A DNA stretch of 64,000 nucleotides, taken from positions 84,789 through 148,788 of the forward strand of contig NZ_JADNOP010000010.1 of the NCBI RefSeq assembly GCF_015557635.1, in the 5' to 3' direction. Origin of the DNA: Fusicatenibacter saccharivorans (GTDB taxonomy: Bacteria > Bacillota > Clostridia > Lachnospirales > Lachnospiraceae). Position numbers and translations under genes: made by a program. How positions within the stretch are numbered: the first letter of the stretch is position 1; each line of letters opens with the position of its first letter. Positions 23,885-33,800 of this stretch are shown here, one piece after another. The notes beneath the pieces are model-generated. The model saw only the letters and a program-made list of their open reading frames with translations. It ran no database searches and was not told the DNA's origin.

Positions 23885-24634
23885 ATGATTATTGATTCTT
23901 ATGATATCAACAGCGAGCCGATTGTAAAGCTGGAGAATTTTTATGGGGAGAAGCAGCATCTGGTAAAAAAATGTATGGTAATTTTTTCAAAAGTAATATA
24001 TGAATACATGCTTGAAAAATTCCCATGCCGACAGATTGCAGAAGTAAGAGCATGCAATGGAAATATACCGGTTTGGACTCTGCCATATGAGGAAGAAACG
24101 ATTGCTTTCTACCTGACACCAATTGGTTCCGCTCTTGCAGCAGGAACGATTGCCGAAGTCAATCATTTAACAGGAGCATCCGTCTTTATCATGTTTGGCT
24201 CGTGCGGCAGTCTGGACAAAGAAGCAACCGATGGAAAGTTTATTCTCCCAACGGAGGCATACCGGGGAGAAGGACTGTCCTATTATTTTGCAGAACCGCA
24301 GGACTACATAAAAATAAAAAACACGGACAAACTGGCGGAATTTTTCAAAGAAAGGAAACTGCCATACGTTCAGGGGCGCGTATGGACGACAGACAGTATG
24401 CTTCGGGAAACGGTAAATCTTGTAAGAAAACGAAAAGAAGAAGGATGCATTGCCGTGGAAATGGAACTCGCAGGCGTTCAGGCGATCAGTGATTTTTATG
24501 GATTTGAACTGTATGATTTTCTTGTTGCGGGAGATGTGCTGATCGAAGGAAACTATGAAACGGATGGATTATCTGCCGCTAACCACGATCTGGACAAGCT
24601 GTTTCTGGCGCTGCAGATAGCGAAAAGTGTATAA
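23885..24634 (+). CDS. Nucleoside phosphorylase family protein
   Basis: A 249-residue protein of the purine/uridine phosphorylase (PNP_UDP_1) fold, which splits a nucleoside with phosphate to base and ribose-1-phosphate. Visible marks: IAFYLTPIGSALAAGTIAEV with the small-residue loop, VFIMFGSCGSLDKEATDGKF (the G-S-C/A-G core with phosphate contact), and the ribose-binding IAVEMELAGVQAISDFYGFE (E-M-E-x-A). A late GDVLIEG holds the proton-donor aspartate region. The frame starts earlier at 23849, but the ATG at 23885 has GGAGGAAAC in front. The base preference cannot be read. Confidence 0.8.
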   Translation: MIIDSYDINSEPIVKLENFYGEKQHLVKKCMVIFSKVIYEYMLEKFPCRQIAEVRACNGNIPVWTLPYEEETIAFYLTPIGSALAAGTIAEVNHLTGASVFIMFGSCGSLDKEATDGKFILPTEAYRGEGLSYYFAEPQDYIKIKNTDKLAEFFKERKLPYVQGRVWTTDSMLRETVNLVRKRKEEGCIAVEMELAGVQAISDFYGFELYDFLVAGDVLIEGNYETDGLSAANHDLDKLFLALQIAKSV

Positions 24635-24641
24635 AATTACA

Positions 24642-24758
24642 ATGTTTGAGGAAAAAGAAATATTTCAGAGCCGTTTGCAGAAACTTTTAGATAATACGAA
24701 AGCGGGAATTATGTATGGAGAATGGAATGACAATGGGCGATTGCTTACGGACGAATAA
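24642..24758 (+). CDS. Small ORF, 38 residues, unknown
   Basis: MFEEKEIFQSRLQKLLDNTK... ends at a TAA at 24756-24758 and overlaps the start of the next gene (24715) in another frame. It is hydrophilic with a helical pattern. No family is recognised and no strong ribosome site is seen, though its position right after the phosphorylase stop (8 nt) is plausible for translation. It could equally be a remnant. Confidence 0.25.
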   Translation: MFEEKEIFQSRLQKLLDNTKAGIMYGEWNDNGRLLTDE

Positions 24759-25254
24759 ATTAATCATTTTAAGAGGAAATTCCGGCAGTGGAAAAACAAC
24801 TATTGCAAAGGAATTACAGCAAGTGTTCGGAAATAATACAATGCTGATCTCGCAGGATGTTATCCGAAGAGATATGCTCAAAGTCAAAGACGGAGAAAAT
24901 ACAAAGGCGCTGCCTCTTCTGGAAGAACTTCTGCGATATGGAAGAAAACACAGCGAGATTGTTATTCTGGAAGGAATACTGAATGCGGAATGGTATCGTG
25001 CATTATTTGAGCTGGCAGTAGCTTTATATGGAAAAAATATATACGCATATTACTTCGACATCCCCTTCGAGGAGACCGTGAAGCGCCACAAAACAAAGCC
25101 GAACTGCAATGATTTCAGTGCAGAAGATATGCAGAGATGGTGGAACGAAAAAGATTATACATCCGTTCTGTATGAAACCAGAATAACGGCGGATCAGGAC
25201 AGAGAAAGCATAGTTCGTGACATCTGTCAAAACATAATATCTAATGGAAAATAA
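24715..25254 (+). CDS. P-loop kinase-like protein
   Basis: A 179-residue P-loop NTPase. KLIILRGNSGSGKTTIAKEL is the Walker A segment, and NTMLISQDVIRRDMLKVKDG is where small-molecule kinases bind the acceptor. IVILEGILNAEWYRALFEL follows, then AYYFDIPFEETVKRHKTKPN with lid-like basic residues. The pattern is like zeta-toxin/chloramphenicol phosphotransferase and uridine-kinase-like enzymes. Acceptor unknown. The most likely start is the ATG at 24715 inside the end of the small ORF; an in-frame ATG at 24733 is also possible. Confidence 0.65.
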   Translation: MENGMTMGDCLRTNKLIILRGNSGSGKTTIAKELQQVFGNNTMLISQDVIRRDMLKVKDGENTKALPLLEELLRYGRKHSEIVILEGILNAEWYRALFELAVALYGKNIYAYYFDIPFEETVKRHKTKPNCNDFSAEDMQRWWNEKDYTSVLYETRITADQDRESIVRDICQNIISNGK

Positions 25255-25367
25255 TTGCTTCGGACAGGGAATGATCTTTGTTCTGCCAGAGAAATATGAT
25301 AAAATAGAAACAGAAATAAATTTTTGCAAGCCTGTCGGTGGTAAAGGATTTAGGAAGGAGCAGACCC

Positions 25368-27056
25368 ATGAAATCAGTAATTTCCATTGGAAATCAGGAT
25401 TTTATATCCATCAGAAAGAATAACTGTTTTTATATCGATAAGACGGATTTTATCAGGGAATGGTGGGACAATCAGGACAGTGTTACTCTGATCACACGCC
25501 CAAGAAGATTCGGCAAGACCCTGAATATGAGTATGGTCGAATATTTCTTTTCCGTAAATCATTCCGAATGCAGCAAATATTTTGAAGACCTTGTCATCTG
25601 GAAAGAGGAAAGATTTCGTAAGCTGCAGGGAACGTATCCGGTGATTTCCCTCAGCTTTGCAGATATCAAGGCAACCACATATGAGACTGCAAGAAGAGCG
25701 GTAATTCGTAAGCTGGTAAAATTATATAGTACTTTTGAATTTGTCAAATCCAGCAAAGTATTAAATGAAAAAGACCGCGCCTATTTTGATTCCGTTGAAG
25801 AAAATATGTCGGATGATGCGGCAGCAGTAGCTGTCAATTATCTGTCCGATTATCTGAGCCGCTATTACGGAAAAAAGGTGATTATTCTTCTGGATGAGTA
25901 TGATACTCCTTTGCAGGAATCGTATATTCATGGGTATTGGGAGAATCTTACTGCGTTTATCAGAAGCCTGTTCAATTCCACATTCAAAACGAATCCCTAT
26001 ATGGAACGGGGACTGCTGACAGGAATAACAAGAGTCAGTAAAGAATCTATCTTTTCCGATCTGAATAATCTTGAAGTTGTAACAACAACATCGGAAAAGT
26101 ACAGCGGCTCGTTTGGCTTTACAGAAGAAGAAGTCTTTCATGCGCTGGAGGAAAATGGGCTGTCCGATGAAAAAGGAACCGTCCGCTATTGGTATGATGG
26201 ATTTTCCTTTGGAAAACGGAAGGATATTTACAATCCGTGGTCCATTACAAAATATCTGGACACGGGAGAATATGGAACGTACTGGGCAGACACCAGCGGA
26301 AATATGCTGATCTCCAATCTGATCCGTCGAAGTCCTGCAAAGATCAAGACGGAAATGGAAGATTTATTAAACGGCAGAGTGATCTGCACAGAATTGGATG
26401 AGCAGGTTATTTTTGAACAGCTTGGCAGAAAGCGGGGAGCCATCTGGAGTCTTATGCTTGCGAGCGGATATCTGAAAGTGGATCGGTACGAAATGGATAA
26501 CCGAACAGGAAAGCGCCAGTATGATTTGAAAGTGACAAATCATGAGACAATGCTGATGTTTGAACAAATGATAGAGGACTGGTTTACAGAAGAAGATTCT
26601 GCATATGGCAATTTTAAAGATGCTCTGCTTGCCGGAGATCTGGATTATATGAACCAGTTTATGAATCAGGTAGCACTTCAGACATTCAGCAGTTTCGACA
26701 CGGGCGGAAAACCATCAGAGGAACTCGAACCAGAAAGATTTTACCATGGATTTGTCCTTGGGCTGATTGTTGATCTGGCCGGAAAATACAGAATCACTTC
26801 CAACAGAGAAAGTGGATTCGGAAGGTATGACGTAGTAATGGAGCCATTGAAAGAAAACCTGGATGCGATCGTAATGGAATTTAAGGTTCAGAACACATCA
26901 AAAGAAAAGTCGCTGGAAGAGACGGTGGAGCATGCACTTCGTCAGATTCAGGAAAAACAGTATGACACAGAATTGCTTGCCAGAGGAATCGCAAAGGAGC
27001 GGATCAGGTATTATGGATTTGCGTTTCGGGGGAAGAAAGTGTTGATTGGAAATTAA
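25368..27056 (+). CDS. AAA-ATPase-like / PD-(D/E)XK nuclease family protein, paralogue B
   Basis: A 562-residue member of the same family as the genes at 21232 and 28760 but a distinct subgroup. FYIDKTDFIREWWDNQDSVT precedes the Walker A-like TRPRRFGKTLNMSMVEYFF; Walker B is VIILLDEYDTPLQE. A middle hallmark is VRYWYDGFSFGKRKDIYNPW. The C-terminal nuclease-like part has GFGRYDVVMEP and LDAIVMEFKVQN (D and E-F-K), closing with RYYGFAFRGKKVLIGN. AGGAAGGAG before the ATG at 25368 fixes the start; the frame from 25338 does not have such a site. The GNAT gene begins 2 nt after its stop. Confidence 0.8.
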   Translation: MKSVISIGNQDFISIRKNNCFYIDKTDFIREWWDNQDSVTLITRPRRFGKTLNMSMVEYFFSVNHSECSKYFEDLVIWKEERFRKLQGTYPVISLSFADIKATTYETARRAVIRKLVKLYSTFEFVKSSKVLNEKDRAYFDSVEENMSDDAAAVAVNYLSDYLSRYYGKKVIILLDEYDTPLQESYIHGYWENLTAFIRSLFNSTFKTNPYMERGLLTGITRVSKESIFSDLNNLEVVTTTSEKYSGSFGFTEEEVFHALEENGLSDEKGTVRYWYDGFSFGKRKDIYNPWSITKYLDTGEYGTYWADTSGNMLISNLIRRSPAKIKTEMEDLLNGRVICTELDEQVIFEQLGRKRGAIWSLMLASGYLKVDRYEMDNRTGKRQYDLKVTNHETMLMFEQMIEDWFTEEDSAYGNFKDALLAGDLDYMNQFMNQVALQTFSSFDTGGKPSEELEPERFYHGFVLGLIVDLAGKYRITSNRESGFGRYDVVMEPLKENLDAIVMEFKVQNTSKEKSLEETVEHALRQIQEKQYDTELLARGIAKERIRYYGFAFRGKKVLIGN

Positions 27057-27057
27057 A

Positions 27058-27516
27058 ATGAGAGAAAATATGAAAATCAGAAAAGCAGAACTGAAAGACC
27101 TGTCCAGAATTGCGGAAATTTTCGTGTTCAACAACCGAATCAATTATTTCCCGATTTTTCACGAGGAGGCCTATTCCTTCGGTGAAATGCAGGTAGTCCC
27201 GATGATCGACCAGTACTTTAAGAAAGAAGAAATCTTAAACCGCATCTATGTCTACGATGATGGAATTATAAGAGGTTTTACAGAAATCAACGGAACCGAA
27301 ATCTGTAAACTATACGTAGATCCATGTCTGCAGAACAACGGAGTCGGCCACGGGCTGATTACCTTTGCAATTGAAAAGTTTGACGCAGACCATCTATGGG
27401 CATTGGAGAAAAATACGCGTGCCATTGCGTTTTACAACCGCCACGGATTTCGGTGGACAGGAACGAAACAGCTGGAAGCAGGAACGACAGAATATCTGCT
27501 GGAATTAAGACGATGA
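27058..27516 (+). CDS. GNAT family N-acetyltransferase
   Basis: A 152-residue acetyltransferase. MKIRKAELKDLSRIAEIFVF is the typical opening, IRGFTEINGTEICKLYVDPC gives strands beta3-beta4, LQNNGVGHGLITFAIEKF is the acetyl-CoA loop (Q-N-N-G-V-G), and LEKNTRAIAFYNRHGFRWTG is the closing N-x-x-A-x-x-F-Y-x-x-x-G-F motif. The first ATG at 27058 is 2 nt after the preceding stop; a second at 27070 is possible. Translation probably relies on coupling. Acceptor unknown. Confidence 0.75.
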   Translation: MRENMKIRKAELKDLSRIAEIFVFNNRINYFPIFHEEAYSFGEMQVVPMIDQYFKKEEILNRIYVYDDGIIRGFTEINGTEICKLYVDPCLQNNGVGHGLITFAIEKFDADHLWALEKNTRAIAFYNRHGFRWTGTKQLEAGTTEYLLELRR

Positions 27517-27601
27517 GAGCACGACGTGTTTTCTGTCCTTCCTGCAAAAATTAAAGCAGGAGAAAACGGTCTTGTATTTTAACCGACTCAAGCAAGTAGC
27601 G

Positions 27602-27624
27602 AAGCGGATTGCGAATATCCGCTT
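27602..27624 (-). terminator. Hairpin after glycerate kinase
   Basis: AAGCGGAT and ATCCGCTT form a perfect 8-bp stem with a 7-nt loop immediately past the glxK stop. The following T content is low on the minus strand, so termination may be weak. Confidence 0.4.
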
Positions 27625-28760
27625 TACTGAAGCAAAAATAGCCGAAAAGCCTGTTCTACCGTATCGGTCATATTTTCTGCCGCATTTTTCACATCCATAG
27701 CTTCTTCGAGTGAAACGACGCTCCGCAGAATCGGGAAAAAGGCATCAATTCCGGCGGCGTTGCATGCAGATGCATCTTTTGTAACACAGCCTGAGAACGC
27801 AAGGACAGGTTTGCCGTATTCTTTTGACAGTTTTGCAACTCCAATCGGCGCTTTTCCCATCACGGTTTGCCCATCGAGCTGTCCCTCACCGGTGATGACA
27901 AGATCAGCGTCTCTCACATCATCACGAAGTCGGGTTTCGTCCAGTACGATCTGAATGCCGGGTTCCAGTGAAGCAGAAAGAAACGTCTGAAAAGCAAATC
28001 CAAGTCCGCCCGCAGCACCCGTTCCGGGAAATTCCGCGTCGACGTTCGGGAATGTTTTCCGGCAGAGTGCGGCGTAGGAGGCAAGCGATGTGTCCATACG
28101 TTTGATCATGACAGCATCCGCACCCTTCTGCGGTCCGAAAACGGCGCTGCAGCCGTTGGAACCGCAGAGCGGATTCGTTACATCGCAGGCAATACGGAAG
28201 GTGCATTCCGAAAGTTCCGGCAGAACGTGATCTGCCGTAATCGCGGTAAGAGATTCCAGTCCGACAGCACCAAAAGGAACCTGTTTTCCTTCTGCATCGA
28301 GCAGTCCGAAACCGAGTGCCTGTAGCATACCAATACCGCCGTCATTTGTGGCACTTCCGCCGATTCCAATGATAAAGCGGTGGCAGCCATTGCGGATGGC
28401 ATCGCAGATAACCTCACCGACACCGTACGTTGTGGTGTACAGCGGATTTTTCTCATCGCCGTGTACCTGCGTAATACCGGCAGCCCCCGACATCTCGATA
28501 ATGGCGGTCTGCGTCCGGTCGATGATGCCATACGGGCAGATAACCTGCTTTCCGGCAGGACCGGTCACCGAAACGGAGACAAGCCGTCCGCCAAGACCTT
28601 CGGTCAGTGCCTGAACGGTACCTTCACCGCCATCGGCAAGCGGGCGCACAACCGTCTCCACCTTCGGATCGACACGATAAATCCCGGTGGCGGCCGCTGT
28701 TCCTGCCTGCAGAGAGGAAAGGCTTCCTTTAAAAGAATCAATTGCAATCACAACTTTCAT
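27624..28760 (-). CDS. glxK: Glycerate kinase
   Basis: Phosphorylates D-glycerate to 2-phosphoglycerate or 3-phosphoglycerate (GlxK/GarK family), feeding lower glycolysis. The 378-residue protein opens with KVVIAIDSFKGSLSSLQA, the family's first signature, followed by RPLADGGEGTVQAL (D-G-G-E-G-T). Later come IIGIGGSATNDGGIGMLQAL and DLVITGEGQLDGQTVMGKAP, both highly conserved. Two adjacent ATGs (28763 and 28760) are possible; the second has the better distance to AGGAG and gives the canonical N terminus. The first overlaps the TGA of the AAA-family gene, so the two minus-strand genes are translationally coupled though functionally unrelated. Confidence 0.9.
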   Translation of the reverse strand: MKVVIAIDSFKGSLSSLQAGTAAATGIYRVDPKVETVVRPLADGGEGTVQALTEGLGGRLVSVSVTGPAGKQVICPYGIIDRTQTAIIEMSGAAGITQVHGDEKNPLYTTTYGVGEVICDAIRNGCHRFIIGIGGSATNDGGIGMLQALGFGLLDAEGKQVPFGAVGLESLTAITADHVLPELSECTFRIACDVTNPLCGSNGCSAVFGPQKGADAVMIKRMDTSLASYAALCRKTFPNVDAEFPGTGAAGGLGFAFQTFLSASLEPGIQIVLDETRLRDDVRDADLVITGEGQLDGQTVMGKAPIGVAKLSKEYGKPVLAFSGCVTKDASACNAAGIDAFFPILRSVVSLEEAMDVKNAAENMTDTVEQAFRLFLLQ

Positions 28761-30358
28761 CATTTTTCTCCTGATTTCAAATATTTTTCAATCCGACACT
28801 CATGCACCTTCGTCTTCTTATCATAATTAACACCAACCAGCAGAATATCCCCTGTATAAGATGCAATGGAAGCCGGGTAATGCTGTCTTTTAATCTGATC
28901 CAGTGCCGTTTCCGCATTCTTGTTCCATTTCAGTTCTACTACAAGCGCCGGAAAATCGTATCGGTATTCCGGCTTTGGCAGAAAGACAAAATCGGAAAAA
29001 CCGCGCCCGGTCGGAAGTTCACGAATGGGTTTGAAGTAATATTGTATGGAACTTAAATAAGCAATCGTGAGCACACAACTGAGTGAATTTTCATTATGAT
29101 ACTGAATCACAGAAGTATATTCCTCATGGATCTTTCCAATTCCTGCAGCAACCGCATTTTCATCCATAGCAAGTGTAGCATCCAGAAGCTCTGCAGATTC
29201 CTGCTGAAAGGTAAGAAGTTCATTCCAGCGGTTGGAAGTAACCGCCGTCAGAAATTCCCGGCGGATTTCTTCATTTGGAATGTATGCCATCTGCGTCTGC
29301 TGATTATAGGCAAGATACCCTAGATGAATCAGCAGCGTCAGAACATCATCTTTATTCACAAAGCTGACCATGTCATTTTTAAAAGAGGTAACCATGACAG
29401 GAACTGCGGCGCCGGAAAGCATCTCCAGAATTGCTGTTTTCAATCCGTCAAAATCCATATTGATAAAAGGAACCATCGAGTCGTATGTGCTCGTCTCCGA
29501 CCAATAGCTTTGGAATGTCCCATCCAGAAGCAGACTTGTCACCGCGTTTGGATTGTATACATGGTAATTTCCAAGCAGATAGCCGTCGTACCATCGTCTG
29601 ACTTCCTCAAAATTTTGTCCGTATTTCTGACAGAGAGCGGAAACTTCATCTTCTGTGAATCCAATATAGGAAGCCAGCGGGCCTGGATTCAGCATGGAAT
29701 ACTGATGAAAATTATTTAAGGCAGACTGCATTTTCAATTTTTTGATCGGAAGAATACCCGTGAGAAACGCAAGCTGGATATATTTCGTCGGTTCCGTCCC
29801 TTTGAACATTCCACGAAGAAAATTAATGTAATCATCCTGAATTTTCTGGTTGGAGGCCTCATCACGAATCAGGACATCCCATTCATCAATAATAATCACA
29901 AATTTCTGTCCGGTCGCCTCTTTGATCCGGGACAGAGCGTCGGGAACGGTGGAAACTTCCGGCGGAAGCTGATCTGCATAGATGGTACGCAGCTCGGCCA
30001 GTGTACATTCTGTAATGTAGGCCACAATCTGTTCCGGATCGCTGACATTCGAAAGAAACCACTGGATGTCCAGATGAATCACATCGTACTGGTTCAGATG
30101 CTTCTCAAAGTCTGCCGTCTGGCTGATCGCAAGGCCAGAAAACATCTTTCTGGAATCACAGCCCTTGCTGTAATAGGCCGCCAGCATATTTGCAGCAAAT
30201 GATTTTCCAAACCGCCGCGGGCGGCTGTTGCAGATATAGCCCTGTATGGTGTCCAGAACTTTGTTGGTATACGATAAAAGTCCTGTTTTGTCCACATAGA
30301 TTTCAGAATTGAGAGCAACCTGAAATGCACTGTTGTCCGGATTCACAAATCTTCCCAT
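28760..30358 (-). CDS. AAA-ATPase-like / PD-(D/E)XK nuclease family protein, paralogue C
   Basis: A 532-residue protein very similar to paralogue A throughout. It has EIYVDKTGLLSYTNKVLDT, SRPRRFGKSFAANMLAAYYS (Walker A-like), FVIIIDEWDVLIRDEA (Walker B), VRRWYDGYLLGNYHVYNPNA, and in the C terminus GFSDFVFLPK with LVVELKWNKN (PD-(D/E)XK-type D and E-x-K) and DILLVGVNYDKKTKVHECRI. GGAAGTGAAATC precedes the ATG. It is the promoter-proximal gene of the pair with glycerate kinase. The near identity to the plus-strand copy 7 kb away gives an inverted homologous segment that could support inversion. Confidence 0.8.
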   Translation of the reverse strand: MGRFVNPDNSAFQVALNSEIYVDKTGLLSYTNKVLDTIQGYICNSRPRRFGKSFAANMLAAYYSKGCDSRKMFSGLAISQTADFEKHLNQYDVIHLDIQWFLSNVSDPEQIVAYITECTLAELRTIYADQLPPEVSTVPDALSRIKEATGQKFVIIIDEWDVLIRDEASNQKIQDDYINFLRGMFKGTEPTKYIQLAFLTGILPIKKLKMQSALNNFHQYSMLNPGPLASYIGFTEDEVSALCQKYGQNFEEVRRWYDGYLLGNYHVYNPNAVTSLLLDGTFQSYWSETSTYDSMVPFINMDFDGLKTAILEMLSGAAVPVMVTSFKNDMVSFVNKDDVLTLLIHLGYLAYNQQTQMAYIPNEEIRREFLTAVTSNRWNELLTFQQESAELLDATLAMDENAVAAGIGKIHEEYTSVIQYHNENSLSCVLTIAYLSSIQYYFKPIRELPTGRGFSDFVFLPKPEYRYDFPALVVELKWNKNAETALDQIKRQHYPASIASYTGDILLVGVNYDKKTKVHECRIEKYLKSGEK

Positions 30359-30485
30359 GATTTCACTTCCTTTCCGTTTTTTGATTATACCCCGATTTTA
30401 CCATTCCCCCATCCAAATAGCAACGCACACCCCCGAAAATCCCGTAAAATCGCGGAAAAGAACCGATAAAATATGCTTTCCACTC

Positions 30486-30515
30486 TTGACAACGCTTACA
30501 GCCCCTAGTTATAAT
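30486..30515 (+). promoter_or_regulatory. Promoter of the ileS T-box transcript
   Basis: TTGACA (30486-30491), an 18-nt spacer and TATAAT (30510-30515), about 10 nt before the T-box leader begins. The stretch 30359-30485 shows nothing else of note. Confidence 0.8.
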
Positions 30516-30521
30516 AAGGCA

Positions 30522-30800
30522 TGAAAAACGATGACGAAGACAGTAGTCTGCGCGTGAACGGTCTGTGGAAAGCGAGCCGGGGATGGTGGGAGTCCGGTAC
30601 AAGTAGCGGCAGGTGAACATCACTTCCAAGTTGCAGTTCTGAATCTGCGTACCCGGCGCATAAAATATAGAAAACCGGAGAGCAGTGGTAAGAAGTTGCC
30701 GGTTGTTCCCCGTTACAGGAAATGCATATGATAGTATGTAACAGGTGGTTACGATAAGTACAGCTTTCGTCCTATTACAGGGCGGGAGCTTTTTCTTATT
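30522..30800 (+). promoter_or_regulatory. T-box leader, isoleucine-specific
   Basis: A tRNA-sensing attenuator. GACGAAGACAGTA near the 5' end is the conserved stem I base. The specifier codon is ATC (Ile) at 30619-30621 within GAACATCAC. The T-box sequence AGGTGGTTACG lies at 30743-30753, and the terminator is AGCTTTCGTCC (30762-30772) with GGGCGGGAGCT (30780-30790) and a T-run. Uncharged tRNA-Ile would stabilise the antiterminator and turn on ileS. Confidence 0.88.
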
Positions 30801-30848
30801 TTACGCGAGCAAATCAAACGAGAAACTTAAGTTTCAGGAGGTACAAGC

Positions 30849-33800
30849 ATGTACAAGAAAGTTTCAACCGACATGAACTTTGTCGAGAGAGAAAAACAGG
30901 TTGAGAAGTTCTGGGAAGACAATCAGATCTTCGAAAAAAGTATGAAAGTGCGTGAAGGAAATCCGTCCTACGTGTTCTATGACGGACCGCCGACCGCAAA
31001 CGGAAAACCGCACATCGGCCACGTAGAGACCCGTGTTATCAAGGATATGATCCCGAGATACCGTACCATGAAGGGTTATCAGGTGCCGAGAAAAGCAGGC
31101 TGGGATACCCACGGACTGCCGGTAGAGCTGGAAGTTGAGAAAAAACTCGGTCTGGACGGAAAAGATCAGATCGAAAAATACGGCGTAGAGCCATTCATCG
31201 AGCAGTGTAAAGAGAGCGTATGGAAATACGAGGGAATGTGGGAAGACTTCTCCCATACCGTTGGCTTCTGGGCTGATATGAAAAACCCATACGTTACGTA
31301 TCATAACGATTACATCGAGTCCGAGTGGTGGGCATTAAAAGAGATCTGGAAGAAAGGTCTTCTGTACGAAGGACACAAAATCGTTCCTTACTGCCCGCGC
31401 TGCGGTACCCCGCTTTCTTCTCACGAAGTAGCGCAGGGATACAAAGATGTCAAAGAACGTTCTGCCGTTGTCCGCTTTAAAGTAAAAGGCGAGGACGCTT
31501 ACATCCTGGCATGGACCACCACACCGTGGACCCTTCCGTCCAACGTTGCGCTCTGCGTCAACCCGGATGAGGATTATGTAAAAGTAACAAGCAAAGGATA
31601 TACCTATTATATGGCAGCCGCTCTGGTAGACACCGTTCTCGGTGAGGGCGCTGAAATCCTGGAGCATTATCAGGGCAAAGATCTTGAGTTCAAAGAGTAC
31701 GAGCCGCTGTTCCCGTACGCTGAGAAGAGAATCGGAAACAAAAAAGCATACTATGTAGTCTGCGATACCTACGTAACACTGACCGATGGTACCGGTGTTG
31801 TTCATATCGCCCCTGCATTTGGTGAGGACGACTCCAAGGTCGGTCACAGATACGATCTTCCTTTCGTACAGTTAGTAAACGAAAAAGGTGAGATGACCGA
31901 GGAAACTCCGTGGGCAGGTACTTTCTGCAAGAAAGCAGATATGGCCGTTCTGCAGGCACTCGAGGATAAAGACCTTCTGTTTGATGCGCCGCTGTTCGAG
32001 CACAGCTACCCGCACTGCTGGAGATGCGATACTCCGCTGATCTACTATGCACGTGAAACCTGGTTCATCCGCATGACTGCAGTAAAAGAGGATCTGATCC
32101 GCAACAACAACACCATTAACTGGATTCCGGAAAGCATCGGAAAAGGACGCTTTGGCGACTGGCTGGAAAATGTTCAGGACTGGGGACTTTCCAGAAACCG
32201 TTACTGGGGAACTCCGCTTCCGGTATGGCAGTGTGAATGCGGCCATCAGGACTGCATCGGCAGTATCGAGGAGCTGAAAGAAAAAGCAGACAACTGCCCG
32301 GATGACATCGAGCTTCACCGCCCGTACATCGACGCAGTGACCATCAAGTGCCCGAAATGCGGTAAAGAGATGCACCGTGTACCGGAGGTTATCGACTGCT
32401 GGTTCGATTCCGGATCCATGCCGTTTGCACAGCATCACTATCCATTCGAGAACAAAGAAACCTTCGAGAAACAGTTCCCGGCACAGTTTATTTCCGAGGC
32501 TGTAGACCAGACACGTGGATGGTTCTACTCCCTGCTTGCAATTTCCACTCTGCTGTTCAACAAAGCACCGTACGAGAACGTTATCGTTCTTGGTCTGGTA
32601 CAGGATGAGAACGGACAGAAGATGAGTAAATCCAAAGGAAATGCGGTAGATCCGTTTGACGCACTGCAGACCTACGGTGCCGATGCGATCCGCTGGTACT
32701 TCTACACCAGCAGTGCTCCGTGGCTGCCGAGCCGTTTCGCAGGCAAGACCGTAGTCGAAGGACAGAGAAAGTTCATGGGAACCCTGTGGAACACCTACGC
32801 GTTCTTTGTCCTGTATGCAAACATCGACAACTTCGATGCAACAAAATACAGTCTGGAATATGACAAACTGGCTGTTATGGATAAATGGCTGCTGTCCCGT
32901 CTGGAATCCACTGTAAAAGCAGTAGACGACAACCTGGCAAATTACCGTATCCCGGAGGCAGCAAAAGCACTGCAGTCCTTCGTGGATGATATGAGTAACT
33001 GGTATGTACGCCGCTCCCGTGAGCGTTTCTGGGCAAAAGGCATGGAGCAGGATAAGATCAATGCTTACATGACTCTGTACACCGCACTGGTGACCGTTGC
33101 AAAAGCAGCAGCTCCGATGATTCCGTTCATGACAGAGGATATTTATCAGAACCTCGTAAAGAGCATCGATGCAAGTGCACCGGAAAGTATCCATCTGTGC
33201 GACTTCCCGGAGGTACATGAGAACTGGATCGATCCGAAGATGGAAGAGGATATGGCAGACCTGCTGGAGATCGTCGTTATGGGACGTGCCGCAAGAAACA
33301 CCGCCAATATCAAAAACCGTCAGCCGATCGGAACCATGTACGTGAAGAGCGAGTTCCAGCTTTCCGAATTCTACAAAGAGATCATCGAGGACGAGCTGAA
33401 TGTCAAAGAAGTTGTATTTAAAGATGACATCGCAGATTTCATCAGCTACAGCTTCAAACCGCAGATGCGTACCGTAGGACCAAAATACGGAAAACTCCTG
33501 AACAAGATCAAAACAACCCTGTCTGAGCTGGATGGAAACAAGGCTATGGCAGAGCTCAAGAGCACCGGCGAACTTAAACTTGACATCGATGGACAGGAAA
33601 TTGTATTATTAGAGGAGGATTTGTTAATTGACATGGCACAGATGGAAGGCTATGTATCCGAATCCGACCATACAATCACCGTTGTTCTGGATACCAATCT
33701 GACTCCGGAACTGATCGAGGAAGGTTTTGTTCGTGAGCTGGTAAGTAAAATCCAGACCATGCGTAAAGAGGCCGGCTTTGAGGTTATGGACAAGATCAGA

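Noticed and set aside
24642..24758. Small ORF as an antitoxin or leader of the kinase-like gene
   Set aside because: No ribosome site of note and no family; kept only as a low-confidence ORF.
31872..33218. Long minus-strand open frame (448 codons) opposite ileS
   Set aside because: Shadow of a strongly conserved coding strand; Cys-rich, no family, no ribosome site.
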